From Acidobacteriota bacterium (lineage in GTDB: Bacteria > Acidobacteriota > Terriglobia > 20CM-2-55-15), in assembly GCA_022821145.1 (NCBI GenBank), contig JAJEEE010000045.1:1-34875 (forward strand): a stretch of 34,875 bases of DNA, read 5' to 3'. How positions within the stretch are numbered: position 1 is the first letter of the stretch; each line of letters opens with the position of its first letter. Position numbers and translations under genes: made by a program. The notes beneath the pieces were generated by a model. The model did no database searches, was not told the DNA's origin, and saw nothing but the letters and a program-made list of their open reading frames with translations. Below, one piece after another: positions 24,026 to 31,785 of the stretch.

Positions 24026-24520
24026 ATGACGAAGACACTGACCCGAATAATCACTGCGAGCGCGTGCCTACTGACGATGTCGCCTCTGGCCCTGGCGCAG
24101 CGCGCCGAAGACCGGGAGGCGATCGAGGAGCTGATGTGGCGGTACGCGCGCGCCCTGGACACGTTCGATCCCGACGCGTACGCCGCGTTGTATACCGAGG
24201 ACGGGCAATTCGGCGCGTCGGAGAACGCGACCAAGGGCCGTGAAGCGCTGTCGCAGATGATCGCGAACCTGAGGGCCGGGCGCGAGACGCGGGCGGCGGA
24301 AGGCGACCCGGCTCCGCCGATGTACCACATGACGACCGATGTCTGGATCGAGTTCGTCGACGACACGCATGCCCGGCGTCATTCCTATTGGCTCACCATG
24401 AACGGAGCGGGCGGCGGCAACCCCGCCAGCATCGTGGCCGTCGGCCGCGGCGTCGATCACCTGGTGAAAATCGACGGCCGATGGCTGATTCAGATACGCG
24501 ACGTGGCGCCGCAGGATTGA
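24026..24520 (+). CDS. Exported SnoaL-like (NTF2-fold) protein
   Basis: 164 residues. Signal peptide (MTKTLTRIITASACLLTMSPLALAQ), then REAIEELMWRYARALDTFDPDAYAALYTEDGQFGASENATKGREALSQMI, the standard SnoaL_4 helix-strand start with DxxAYxxLYTEDGxF. The closing strands TDVWIEFVDDTHARRHSYWLTM and DHLVKIDGRWLIQIRDV follow. Members of this superfamily include small hydrolases, isomerases and ligand binders; I see no catalytic dyad that would settle it. ATG 24026 begins the signal peptide; a GTG at 23993 is in frame. A TAAACT box at 23986-23991 could be its -10. It is not related closely to the NTF2-like protein at 1050, only by fold. Confidence 0.85.
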   Translation: MTKTLTRIITASACLLTMSPLALAQRAEDREAIEELMWRYARALDTFDPDAYAALYTEDGQFGASENATKGREALSQMIANLRAGRETRAAEGDPAPPMYHMTTDVWIEFVDDTHARRHSYWLTMNGAGGGNPASIVAVGRGVDHLVKIDGRWLIQIRDVAPQD

Positions 24521-24690
24521 GCTGACGGCCGACGGCGAGAACCTGCGTTCCGTGGACGGCGTCCGAACGGCCCATTCGCCGCTGTCCGGCCCGCTCCATG
24601 GGATGTCAGTTCGGAATGTCAGGTCGTCGACAAAACGGATCGAGGCCCGGGAACCGGGTCAGTCCGGATGTCAACGCTGAAGGAGCCTCC

Positions 24691-25683
24691 ATGAAGACTG
24701 TCACCTGTTTCGTGCTCTCCGCCGCGTTCGTCGTGTCTTCCGGAAGCGCGTCCGACAGCTTCACGATCGTCCGGGACATGTGGTTTCAGAACTACGTGGC
24801 GACGTCGATCGCTCGGGAGCGATGGGAGTCCGGTTACTTTCTGAAGGCCGACTATCTCTTGGCGCCCGCTTCGATCTACCGCTACGACGATCAGGGCCGG
24901 CGCGTCGTGTCGACGCGTCTGAGCTTGCCGAACGCGACCGACCTTCGCGTGGCCGACTTGGCGGTGCGTCCGGATGGGACGATGGCGGCGGCGGTCACCG
25001 CTGGCGCAGGAGACGGGGGGACGCACCTGGTGTGGCTGGCGCCGTCGGGTGAGGTGACTCGCCACCAAGAGATATCTCCGTTCGTTCCCGGGAACGTGGA
25101 TTTCGCGCACGACGGGACGCTATGGGTGGCCGGCGCGATCCTCGATTCCCTCAACCCGGATACCGGCGGTGTCCCCCATGACATCCTGCGTCGTTACGCA
25201 CCGGACGGGACGCTGCTCCAGACCGCGCTGAACAGTGACACGTTCAGCGATGCGACGTGGCCGTTTCCGACTTATTTTGAGTCGTATCTCGACGTTCATG
25301 CGGACGGCGTCGGGTTCTACAGCAACCCCGCGCAAGAATTCGTTGAACTCGACCTCGACGGTTCGGTCCGCGCTCGATGGCCTGGACTGCCCACCGACAG
25401 CCTCGACATGATCCTCGGCTTCGGATATCTCCCCGACGGGACGGTGTATCTGGGCCAAGGGGGTCTGAACGATGACGGCGTCAACTTCTGGAGACTCGAC
25501 AAGGAGACGGGCGAATGGATACGAATCGATTCGCGCGTTCTCGTCGAGGCGGCGGGTCGTGGGGTGAGGCTGCTTGGAACCGACGGCGAATTCCTGGTGG
25601 TCGGCACCAGTGCGCGCGTGTTGTGGGTTGAAGTCGCGAACGATCCGGACGATGCCCGGAGTACCACGGCGCCGACCGACTGA
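24691..25683 (+). CDS. Exported beta-propeller-like protein of unknown function
   Basis: 330 residues. Signal peptide (MKTVTCFVLSAAFVVSSGSA), then a series of blade-like repeats: SIYRYDDQGRRVVSTRLSL, DLRVADLAVRPDGTMAAAVTAG, HLVWLAPSGEVTRHQEISPF, NVDFAHDGTLWVAGAIL, ILRRYAPDGTLLQTAL, GFYSNPAQEFVELDLDGSVRARWPG and GFGYLPDGTVYLGQGGL. The D-G-T-L/V-W/Y motif in each matches NHL/SMP-30-like propellers, but I do not recognise a family. ATG 24691 has AAGGAG 5 nt upstream. Its codon use is noticeably less GC-biased than its neighbours, which could reflect low expression or acquisition. It lies 170 nt after the SnoaL-like gene and is followed by an independent promoter. Confidence 0.75.
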   Translation: MKTVTCFVLSAAFVVSSGSASDSFTIVRDMWFQNYVATSIARERWESGYFLKADYLLAPASIYRYDDQGRRVVSTRLSLPNATDLRVADLAVRPDGTMAAAVTAGAGDGGTHLVWLAPSGEVTRHQEISPFVPGNVDFAHDGTLWVAGAILDSLNPDTGGVPHDILRRYAPDGTLLQTALNSDTFSDATWPFPTYFESYLDVHADGVGFYSNPAQEFVELDLDGSVRARWPGLPTDSLDMILGFGYLPDGTVYLGQGGLNDDGVNFWRLDKETGEWIRIDSRVLVEAAGRGVRLLGTDGEFLVVGTSARVLWVEVANDPDDARSTTAPTD

Positions 25684-25772
25684 CCCTGTAGCGACGAGTC
25701 GGATCCGATCGACGCCACCCGCGGGGCGGTGGCTCTGGCGCCCGACGGCAAGCGACTCACGAGTGCCTGCGG

Positions 25773-25778
25773 TAGAAT
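25773..25778 (+). promoter_or_regulatory. -10 box of the muropeptide operon (leaderless)
   Basis: TAGAAT, one base from the consensus -10, lies 7 nt before the ATG at 25786, which would put the transcript start at the ATG itself. No clear -35 is seen. The four overlapping genes 25786-29946 would follow from it. Confidence 0.45.
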
Positions 25779-25785
25779 CCGGTTG

Positions 25786-26502
25786 ATGAGTGTATCCGCC
25801 CCGCCCGCCGTGGCGCGCGATCTGGATCGCCGCCGCGTCCGCGCCCTCATTCGGCGCATCTCACGCATCGACGACGTCGGGACCCGCGTCGCAGCGGCCG
25901 GCGGCATGTTCGTGGACGCCCCGTACCGTGCCAACCCGTTGGGCGGCGGACCCGAGGCGCCGGAAGAGATGACCTTGGCGCTGGACGGGTTCGACTGCGT
26001 GACTTTCGTGGAATACGCGCTGGCGCTGGGGGTTGCGGATACGCCCGATCGGTTCGTCGAAACCGTGCGCGCGATCCGCTACCGCGAAGGCGTCGTCGGT
26101 TGGACGACGCGCAACCACTACATGACCGGATGGATCCGCAACAACGCGCGGGCGGGCTTCGTCCGGGATTGCACGGACGGGCTCGGCCTCGTCGAGCGGC
26201 GCCGGCGCCTGGACGCCGTTCCCGGGCTGCGGGCGCGCGATGTCCGGGTGCGCGCCGTCCGGAAACGCGACTTCGTCCGCCGGCTGCCGGAAACAGCCAG
26301 CGGCGACATCGTCTTCTTCGCGTCGACCCGGCCGCGGTTGGACGTGTTTCACTGCGGGATTCTCGTCGTCGACGGGGACAGTGGCGTCGTGTTGCGTCAC
26401 GCGTCCCGCGGCCGGGGCCGCGTCGTCGATCAGAGCCTGACCTCGTTCCTGGCGGCCAACCGCATGTCGGGCGTTTTGCGCGTCCGCCCCCGTTCCACGT
26501 GA
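25786..26502 (+). CDS. DUF1460 amidase-like protein (anhydro-muropeptide amidase family)
   Basis: 238 residues. The family is NlpC/P60-related; its characterised member from Bacteroides uniformis cleaves the MurNAc-L-Ala amide bond of GlcNAc-1,6-anhydroMurNAc-peptides. Here the core begins [17 protein letters not shown], with C71 as the likely nucleophile. It continues with IRYREG and [23 protein letters not shown], then H189 in [11 protein letters not shown] as the likely base, and [17 protein letters not shown]. The length fits one domain. The N-terminus ([25 protein letters not shown]) has no signal peptide, whereas family members are usually exported. Start at 25786, 8 nt after the end of a TAGAAT box; an in-frame start at 25729 would lie upstream of this box. 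The stop overlaps the GTG of the glycosyltransferase gene (GTGA). Confidence 0.87.
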   Translation: MSVSAPPAVARDLDRRRVRALIRRISRIDDVGTRVAAAGGMFVDAPYRANPLGGGPEAPEEMTLALDGFDCVTFVEYALALGVADTPDRFVETVRAIRYREGVVGWTTRNHYMTGWIRNNARAGFVRDCTDGLGLVERRRRLDAVPGLRARDVRVRAVRKRDFVRRLPETASGDIVFFASTRPRLDVFHCGILVVDGDSGVVLRHASRGRGRVVDQSLTSFLAANRMSGVLRVRPRST

Positions 26503-27815
26503 GCCGCGCCGTCGAGTTCCCGCGCGACGGTTCGCCGGCGGCCCTCCACCGGGCGTTGGCCGACGCGGCCGCGGCCGGCGACGACGTGCTGTTTCTGGTG
26601 GACCCGGCGTTCGAGGTCGACATCCATGCGTCGGCGCTGGAGCGGATGGCCGGCGTGCTCCGGGAGTGGGGCGCCGGGCTGGTCTTCGCGGACGGCGTGG
26701 ATTGTCCGCGAATCGACTACCAGGCGGGGAGCATTCGCGACGACTTCGATTTCGGCCCCGTCATCGGCTTGTCCGTGCCGGGGAGCCTGGCGGCGATCGA
26801 CAGCGACGGCTCCGGCGACGGGCTACGATGGGGCGCGCTGTACGATCTGCGTCTCAGGCTGTCGCTGGATCACCCGATCGTCCGGGTTCCCGAGCCGCTC
26901 TACGCGGCGCGGGATCCGGACACGCGCGCGTCCGGCCAGAAGATCTTCGACTACGTGGACGCGTCGGCCGCGGACTACCAGAGCGAGATGGAGGCGATCG
27001 CGACGGCGCACCTCTCCCGCATCGGCGCGTTTCTTCCGGAACGGACGCAGCGGGCGCCGGAGACGGGCCGCCGGTTCCCGGTCACGGCCAGCGTCGTCAT
27101 CCCGGTGCGCAACCGAGCGGGGACGATCCGGGACGCGGTCCAGAGCGCCCTCGGGCAGGACGCCGGGTTCGACTTCAACGTGCTGGTCGTCGACAACCAC
27201 TCGACCGACGGCACCGGCTCGGCGTTGGCCGCTGTGCGCGACGCGCGTCTCGTCGTGAAAGTCCCGCGCCGGACGGACCTCGGGATCGGCGGGTGCTGGC
27301 AGGAGGCAATTGTCGCTCCCGAATGCGGCCGCTACGCGCTCCAACTGGATTCCGACGACCTGTTCGCCGGTCCCGGCGTCCTGTCCCGCGTCGTCGACCG
27401 CATGGCGTCGGAACGCTACGCGATGCTCGTCGGCGCCTACACCACGGTCGACTTCGACCTGCGGACGGTTCCGCCGGGCTTGGTCGACCACCGCGAATGG
27501 ACCGCCGGGAACGGCCACAACAACGCGCTTCGCGTCAACGGGCTGGGCGCGCCGCGGGCGTTCGACGTCTCCATCGTCGGCGCGATCGGGTTCCCGAACG
27601 TCAGCTACGGGGAAGACTACGCCGTCGGTCTGCGCGTCGGGCGCGAGTACGCGATCGGCCGCATCTACGAGTCGCTGTACCTGTGCCGGCGTTGGGAAGG
27701 GAACACCGACAGCGCGCCGTCGCGGGAGACCGTCAACCGGTTCAACGGCTACAAGGACTGGCTGCGCACGGCGGAGATCCGCGCGCGGATCGCGATGAAC
27801 CGGGGCTCGCGGTGA
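26499..27815 (+). CDS. Family 2-like glycosyltransferase with two GT-A-like halves
   Basis: 438 residues, GTG start at 26499 overlapping the amidase stop (GTGA). Residues from 195 form a good GT2 catalytic domain: [43 protein letters not shown] (D232), and LQLDSDDLF with D284-S-D286-D as the metal-binding site. The end is [32 protein letters not shown]. The first 190 residues resemble only the middle and end of such a domain ([44 protein letters not shown]) without the N-terminal nucleotide-binding strand, so it is probably a degenerate second GT-A copy. No membrane helix or signal peptide: a cytoplasmic enzyme. The acceptor and donor are unknown; context suggests a sugar released from or attached to muropeptides. 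Coupled to DUF4922 by a second GTGA overlap. Confidence 0.85.
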   Translation: MSRAVEFPRDGSPAALHRALADAAAAGDDVLFLVDPAFEVDIHASALERMAGVLREWGAGLVFADGVDCPRIDYQAGSIRDDFDFGPVIGLSVPGSLAAIDSDGSGDGLRWGALYDLRLRLSLDHPIVRVPEPLYAARDPDTRASGQKIFDYVDASAADYQSEMEAIATAHLSRIGAFLPERTQRAPETGRRFPVTASVVIPVRNRAGTIRDAVQSALGQDAGFDFNVLVVDNHSTDGTGSALAAVRDARLVVKVPRRTDLGIGGCWQEAIVAPECGRYALQLDSDDLFAGPGVLSRVVDRMASERYAMLVGAYTTVDFDLRTVPPGLVDHREWTAGNGHNNALRVNGLGAPRAFDVSIVGAIGFPNVSYGEDYAVGLRVGREYAIGRIYESLYLCRRWEGNTDSAPSRETVNRFNGYKDWLRTAEIRARIAMNRGSR

Positions 27816-28711
27816 CGCCGGAGGCGATCGACGCGCTCTTCGAGGCACAGACGGCCGCGTGGCCCGACCTCGACCGCGGCGTGGAGAGCCTGGAGCGCGC
27901 GGCACGGCGGGCGTTCGAGATCCGCGGCACGCGCGTCGACGCCGTCCGCATCCCGCACCGCGTCGTCAGCACCACGGCGCCGACCGATCCGGCGGCCATC
28001 CGACAGCGCCCGTGCTTCCTGTGTCCCGAGAACCGTCCGGCCGCGCAGACCGGCATCGCGTTCGGACCCGACATGGTGGTCCTGGCCAATCCGTTTCCGA
28101 TTCTCGAGCGCCACGTCACGCTCGTCCACCGCGAGCACGCGCCGCAGCGGATCACGGGGCCGTCGGGCGTCGGCGCCATGCTCGACGCCGCGCGGGCCTT
28201 GCCCGGATACGTCGTCATCTACAACGGGCCGCGGTCCGGCGCGTCCGCGCCCGATCACCTGCACTTCCAGGCGGGCCGGTCGCGGGGGCTTCCTCTTGTC
28301 GAGAGGGCCGGCGGCGCGGTGGACGGGATGCTGACCGACCCATGGCGGGCGGTTCTCGTCGTGGCCGGGGACGATCCGGAGGACGTGGAAGCGGGCTTCC
28401 GCCGCTTGATGTCCCCGCTCGCGGCGCGTTCCCCGGAGGCCGACGAGCCGCGCGTCAACGTCATCGTGACATTCGAGGGCGGCCGCTGGACGCTGCTGCT
28501 TTTTCCCAGGGCCCGGCACCGGCCGGCGGCTTTCCACGAGGGCCGCCTGACTTGGAGCCCCGGGGCGATCGACATGGCGGGCCTCGTCGTGCTGCCCGTG
28601 GCGGGGGACCTGGAGAAGCTGACGGCCGACGACATCGAGACCGTCTACCGCGAGGTGTCGCTGCCGATCGACGCGGCGCGCGAGATTCTTGCCCGGGAGG
28701 AATCCTCATGA
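27812..28711 (+). CDS. DUF4922 protein of the GalT/HIT fold (nucleotidyltransferase or phosphorylase-like)
   Basis: 299 residues. GTG start at 27812, overlapping the glycosyltransferase stop. The core contains [11 protein letters not shown] (C68-x2-C71, like the zinc-binding CxxC of GalT) and [30 protein letters not shown] motif gives H149-L-H151-F-Q153. HxHxQ is the catalytic triad-like motif of GalT and GDP-L-galactose phosphorylase, where the second His is uridylylated or guanylylated. This places the protein in the branched HIT superfamily that transfers or phosphorolyses sugar nucleotides. The C-terminal half has a repeated beta domain ([23 protein letters not shown]). No signal peptide. 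In my recollection DUF4922 genes are often next to SpoIID genes in Bacteroidetes; its reaction is not established. Next gene overlaps by ATGA. Confidence 0.83.
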   Translation: MTPEAIDALFEAQTAAWPDLDRGVESLERAARRAFEIRGTRVDAVRIPHRVVSTTAPTDPAAIRQRPCFLCPENRPAAQTGIAFGPDMVVLANPFPILERHVTLVHREHAPQRITGPSGVGAMLDAARALPGYVVIYNGPRSGASAPDHLHFQAGRSRGLPLVERAGGAVDGMLTDPWRAVLVVAGDDPEDVEAGFRRLMSPLAARSPEADEPRVNVIVTFEGGRWTLLLFPRARHRPAAFHEGRLTWSPGAIDMAGLVVLPVAGDLEKLTADDIETVYREVSLPIDAAREILAREESS

Positions 28712-29946
28712 GAATCGCCGTCGGTCTGATCGAGGATGCGCCCGCCGTCCGGGTGACGCTCGAGGGAGCGTTCCGGGGCGCGGACGGGAGCGCGCGCCCC
28801 CCGGGCGACTATCGGTTCACGCGTCCCGAGGTCCTGGAACCGCTGGAGCCGGAGACGGCGGCCTTCGTCCTTCACGACTTCAGGATCGGCCATGGCTTCC
28901 ACTGGGAACGGCGCCGGCCGTCGGCCTTCCGCGGGGGCCTGCGCCTGGTCCCGGGAACGGGCGGCATGACGGCGATCAACGACGTCGACCTGGAAGCCTA
29001 CGTCGAGAGCGTTATCGCGTCGGAGATGAGCGCGGAGAGTCCCACGGAGCTGCTGCGCGCGCACGCCGTCATATCGCGAAGCTGGGTCGCGGCGCAGTTG
29101 CGAACCGGCGGCGGAGGCGCCTTCAGCCGGCGCCGGGAGGTTTCACCGGGGGAGTGGGAGATCACGGCCTGGTACGGGCGCGAGCGTCACGCCGGCTTCG
29201 ACGTCTGCGCCGACGATCACTGCCAACGCTACCAGGGCGTGCCGGCCTCCGGCACCGAACGGGCGTGGCGGACGGTCCAGGACACGCGCGGCCGGTTTCT
29301 GGTCTTCGATGGACGGGTGTGCGACGCGCGTTTCTCCAAGTGTTGCGGCGGCGTCACTGAGGATTTCCGCTCCGCTTGGGAGGATCGGGACGTTCCCTAC
29401 CTGAGATCGGTGTGCGACGGCGCCGGTGCGGCGCCGGGCGTGGACGACGACTGGCTTCGCTCCGATTGGCCCGGCGCCTACTGCCGCACGGACGACGCCG
29501 TCCTGCTCGCGCGGATCTTCACGAGCTACGACCGGGAAACCCCGGATTTCTTCCGGTGGAGGGTCGCCTATTCGCGGCGCGAGCTCGCCGATATCGTGCG
29601 CTCCCGGAGCGGGATCGACATCGGGGAGCCGATGGCCCTCGAGCCCCTGGAACGGGGACCGTCGGGGCGGATCGTTCGCCTCCGCATCCGGGGCCGCCGC
29701 GCGTCGTTGACCGTCGGGAAGGAGCTGGAGATCCGGCGCGTCCTGTCCGAGTCCCACCTCTACAGCTCGGCGTTTGCCGTCGACGAGGACGGCGACCGGA
29801 TCGTGCTGTCCGGCGCCGGGTGGGGTCACGGGGTCGGCCTGTGCCAAGTGGGCGCGGCGGTCATGGCCGACGGCGGCGCGTCGTACGAGGCGATCCTCGG
29901 CCACTACTACGCCGGAGCGGCCGTCGAGGAGCGGTCGCCGGACTGA
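28708..29946 (+). CDS. SpoIID/LytB domain protein (lytic transglycosylase-like)
   Basis: 412 residues. SpoIID of Bacillus cleaves glycan strands to form 1,6-anhydro ends; its catalytic Glu corresponds to E106 in VIASEMSAESPTELLRAHAVISRSWV. The region has a Cys-rich stretch, DVCADDHCQRYQG and RFSKCCGGVTEDFRSAW. The C-terminal block GAGWGHGVGLCQVGAAVMADGGASYEAILGHYYAG matches the family end. An insertion of about 60 residues between the catalytic Glu and the FSKCCGG part distinguishes it from the short sporulation type. The N-terminus ([20 protein letters not shown]) has no signal peptide. Start ATG 28708 overlaps the DUF4922 stop (ATGA), so it is translated with the amidase and HIT-like enzymes. 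Family assignment is strong; catalytic activity is inference. Confidence 0.9.
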   Translation: MRIAVGLIEDAPAVRVTLEGAFRGADGSARPPGDYRFTRPEVLEPLEPETAAFVLHDFRIGHGFHWERRRPSAFRGGLRLVPGTGGMTAINDVDLEAYVESVIASEMSAESPTELLRAHAVISRSWVAAQLRTGGGGAFSRRREVSPGEWEITAWYGRERHAGFDVCADDHCQRYQGVPASGTERAWRTVQDTRGRFLVFDGRVCDARFSKCCGGVTEDFRSAWEDRDVPYLRSVCDGAGAAPGVDDDWLRSDWPGAYCRTDDAVLLARIFTSYDRETPDFFRWRVAYSRRELADIVRSRSGIDIGEPMALEPLERGPSGRIVRLRIRGRRASLTVGKELEIRRVLSESHLYSSAFAVDEDGDRIVLSGAGWGHGVGLCQVGAAVMADGGASYEAILGHYYAGAAVEERSPD

Positions 29947-29974
29947 CAAGCAAAGATAACCGCCGCGAGTCGTG

Positions 29975-29980
29975 TACAAT
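29975..29980 (+). promoter_or_regulatory. -10 box of the M23 peptidase gene
   Basis: TACAAT, close to consensus, 56 nt before the ATG at 30037. No good -35 at 17 nt. It lets the M23 gene be transcribed apart from the muropeptide operon ending at 29946, though read-through is possible across the 90-nt gap. Confidence 0.4.
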
Positions 29981-30036
29981 ACGGCCGTTGTCCGCCCGGC
30001 GACATGCCGTCGTGACGGGGTTGGATCGGAGCCTGA

Positions 30037-31257
30037 ATGGACACACGCCGGTTGCGGGGTTTCGTCGCGTGGACGATCGTTCTCGCCGGGCTTGGGGCCG
30101 TGCTGGTTCGCGGCTATGAGGCGGACGTTCCGAAGCGCGCCCACCGCGGCCTCCAACCGCCGCCTCCTCCCGTGGACATCGTCCGCGGCGCGTTCGAGCG
30201 AAACGCGACCCTGTCCACGACGCTGGCCGCTTTCGGCCTGCGGCACTCCGTGGTCTACGAGATCAGCGAGGCCGTCCGTCCGGTCTTCGACGTCCGCCGC
30301 TTTCGCCCGGGTCAGGAGTTTACCCTCGTCCGGGACCCCGCCGGCGACTTCATCGAGTTCGAGTACGCGATCGACGAGGAGAGCACGCTGAAGGTGGAGC
30401 GGGTCGAGGACGGGTTGCGGGCGCGGCGCGAGCAGCTTCCCCTAGACGTACACGTCGACACGGTCGCGGCCGAGGTGAACAGCTCTCTGTGGAACGCCCT
30501 GGCCGGTTACGCCCGGGGCGACCGGCTCGTCGTGGAGCTGGACGGCGTGTTCCGGTCCCGCGTCGACTTCTACAGGGACATCCGGGCGGGGGATCGGATC
30601 CGTGTCCTGATCGAAGGCCTGTACCACCAGGGGCGGTTCGTGAAGTACGGCCGGGTGCTGGCCGCCGAGTTCGTCAACCAGGGCCGGTCGTTCCAGGCCT
30701 ACCGGTTCGGCGACGAATACTACGACGAGAACGGCATGAGCACGCGGCGGTCGCTGCTCCCGGCGCCGCTGGAGTTCAGCCGGATCAGCTCGGGATTCAG
30801 CAACGCGCGGCTGCACCCGATCCTGAACACCGTCCGCGCGCACCGCGGCGTGGACTATGCGGCCCCGGCGGGGACTCCGGTGATGGCGGCGGCCGACGGG
30901 ACCGTGACCTTCGCCGGCGCGAACGGGAACTACGGGCGGTTCGTCCGGATCCGCCACGGAAGCGGGGAGTTCGTCACCGAGTACGCGCACCTGTCGCGCA
31001 TCCTGGTCGGTGTCGGACAACGGGTCCGGCAGGAAGACGTGATCGGCCGGGTCGGGATGACGGGCCTGGCGACCGGGCCCCACCTGCACTACCAGTTGAT
31101 GCAGGACGGCCGGTACATCGATCCCCGCAGGGCGCGCGTGGATCCGCCCCAGCCCATCGACGAGGCGCTCCGCGCCGACTTCATGCGCACCATGGCGCCC
31201 CACCAGGTCCGGTTGGCGGCGCTCGATGGGCGAAGCGCGCTCGCGGCCGAAGAGTGA
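30037..31257 (+). CDS. M23 (LytM/MepM-like) peptidoglycan endopeptidase
   Basis: 406 residues. One N-terminal membrane segment (LRGFVAWTIVLAGLGAVLVRG) anchors it, facing the periplasm. Residues about 60-240 include a LysM/OapA-like part (VVYEISEAVRPVFDVRRFRPGQEFTLV). The catalytic M23 domain has H269-x3-D273 (HRGVDYAAP) and H349-x-H351 (PHLHYQL), the zinc ligands and catalytic His, preceded by ISSGFSNARLHPILNTVRAHRG. Overall it matches MepM/YebA-like enzymes that cut cross-links between stem peptides, so the pool of muropeptides could be supplied by it. Start at 30037. It follows the SpoIID gene on the same strand, with its own -10. The C-terminus converges on a small minus-strand gene 9 nt away. 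Confidence 0.93.
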   Translation: MDTRRLRGFVAWTIVLAGLGAVLVRGYEADVPKRAHRGLQPPPPPVDIVRGAFERNATLSTTLAAFGLRHSVVYEISEAVRPVFDVRRFRPGQEFTLVRDPAGDFIEFEYAIDEESTLKVERVEDGLRARREQLPLDVHVDTVAAEVNSSLWNALAGYARGDRLVVELDGVFRSRVDFYRDIRAGDRIRVLIEGLYHQGRFVKYGRVLAAEFVNQGRSFQAYRFGDEYYDENGMSTRRSLLPAPLEFSRISSGFSNARLHPILNTVRAHRGVDYAAPAGTPVMAAADGTVTFAGANGNYGRFVRIRHGSGEFVTEYAHLSRILVGVGQRVRQEDVIGRVGMTGLATGPHLHYQLMQDGRYIDPRRARVDPPQPIDEALRADFMRTMAPHQVRLAALDGRSALAAEE

Positions 31258-31266
31258 CGCCGGCCG

Positions 31267-31590
31267 TTACCGTATCCGCTCCCGAACCCGCTCGAGCAGC
31301 TCGCCGGAGTCGGACGGAACACGCATCAGCATGTTGCGCCGCCTGGCCCACCGGCCGCCGTCGTGTCCCACCAGATCGAGGAAATCGACGGCTTCTTCCT
31401 CGGAAGCGAAATTGTAAGCTTCGAGGGTGACGCCGCCGATGCGGGCCCGCCCATAGGTGCAGCGGAACAGGCGGTTGGCGAGCCGTTCATGGCGCCGCGC
31501 CGCGAACGAGCCGTAGTCGTCCAGATAGTCTTCCTCGACCGGGGCCATGCCGGCCTCCCGCAGGCGAGCCAGCAGGTCGTCCCAGCGCAT
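31267..31590 (-). CDS. Small conserved-looking protein, unknown
   Basis: 107 residues. No signal peptide or membrane helix. The sequence is MRWDDLLARLREAGMA with a predicted helix, VEEDYLDDYGSFAARRHERLANRLFRCTYG, ARIGGVTLEAYNFASEEEAVDFLDLVG and ARRRNMLMRVPSDSGELLERVRERI. The alternating helices and strand pair suggest a compact alpha/beta fold, and LEAYNFASEEEAVDFLDLVG resembles a ferredoxin-like half, but no family is recognised. It is a credible gene because the ORF has protein-like codon use in the antisense of non-coding sequence and converges with the M23 gene. ATG at 31590. Immediately upstream lies the repeat block. A plus-strand alternative in the same span is less protein-like. Confidence 0.65.
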   Translation of the reverse strand: MRWDDLLARLREAGMAPVEEDYLDDYGSFAARRHERLANRLFRCTYGRARIGGVTLEAYNFASEEEAVDFLDLVGHDGGRWARRRNMLMRVPSDSGELLERVRERIR

Positions 31591-31627
31591 CAGCGTCGTT
31601 TCACGGGAGTTTGTGCCATCGATTCAA

Positions 31628-31684
31628 CGGATTCGTCTTCCTGGACCGACGCCTCGTTGTCCACCCGCGGCGAGCAGCGCCGCG
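31628..31684 (+). repeat. Dispersed hairpin repeat, copy B (degenerate)
   Basis: CGGATTCGT (31628-31636) leads into a divergent version of the core (CTTCCTGGACCGACGCCTCG at 31637-31656). The hairpin arms are CGCGGCG (31666-31672) and CGCCGCG (31678-31684) with loop AGCAG. It lacks the CTCCGCTCG spacer present in copies A and C. Part of the 519-nt gene-free stretch 31591-32109. Confidence 0.65.
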
Positions 31685-31785
31685 CCTACAACTGGGAACT
31701 GCCGCAAGTTCGGGGCGGAAGACGCGAGGACGGTCATGCGTTGGCGGATCCACGGCAATGCGCCACCATGAGGAGGATACGCACA

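Noticed and set aside
26100-26498. In-frame upstream extension of the glycosyltransferase into the DUF1460 gene
   Set aside because: The extension is a different frame of a conserved amidase and reads as Arg/Pro-rich; the GTG at 26499 with the GTGA overlap fits the operon pattern.
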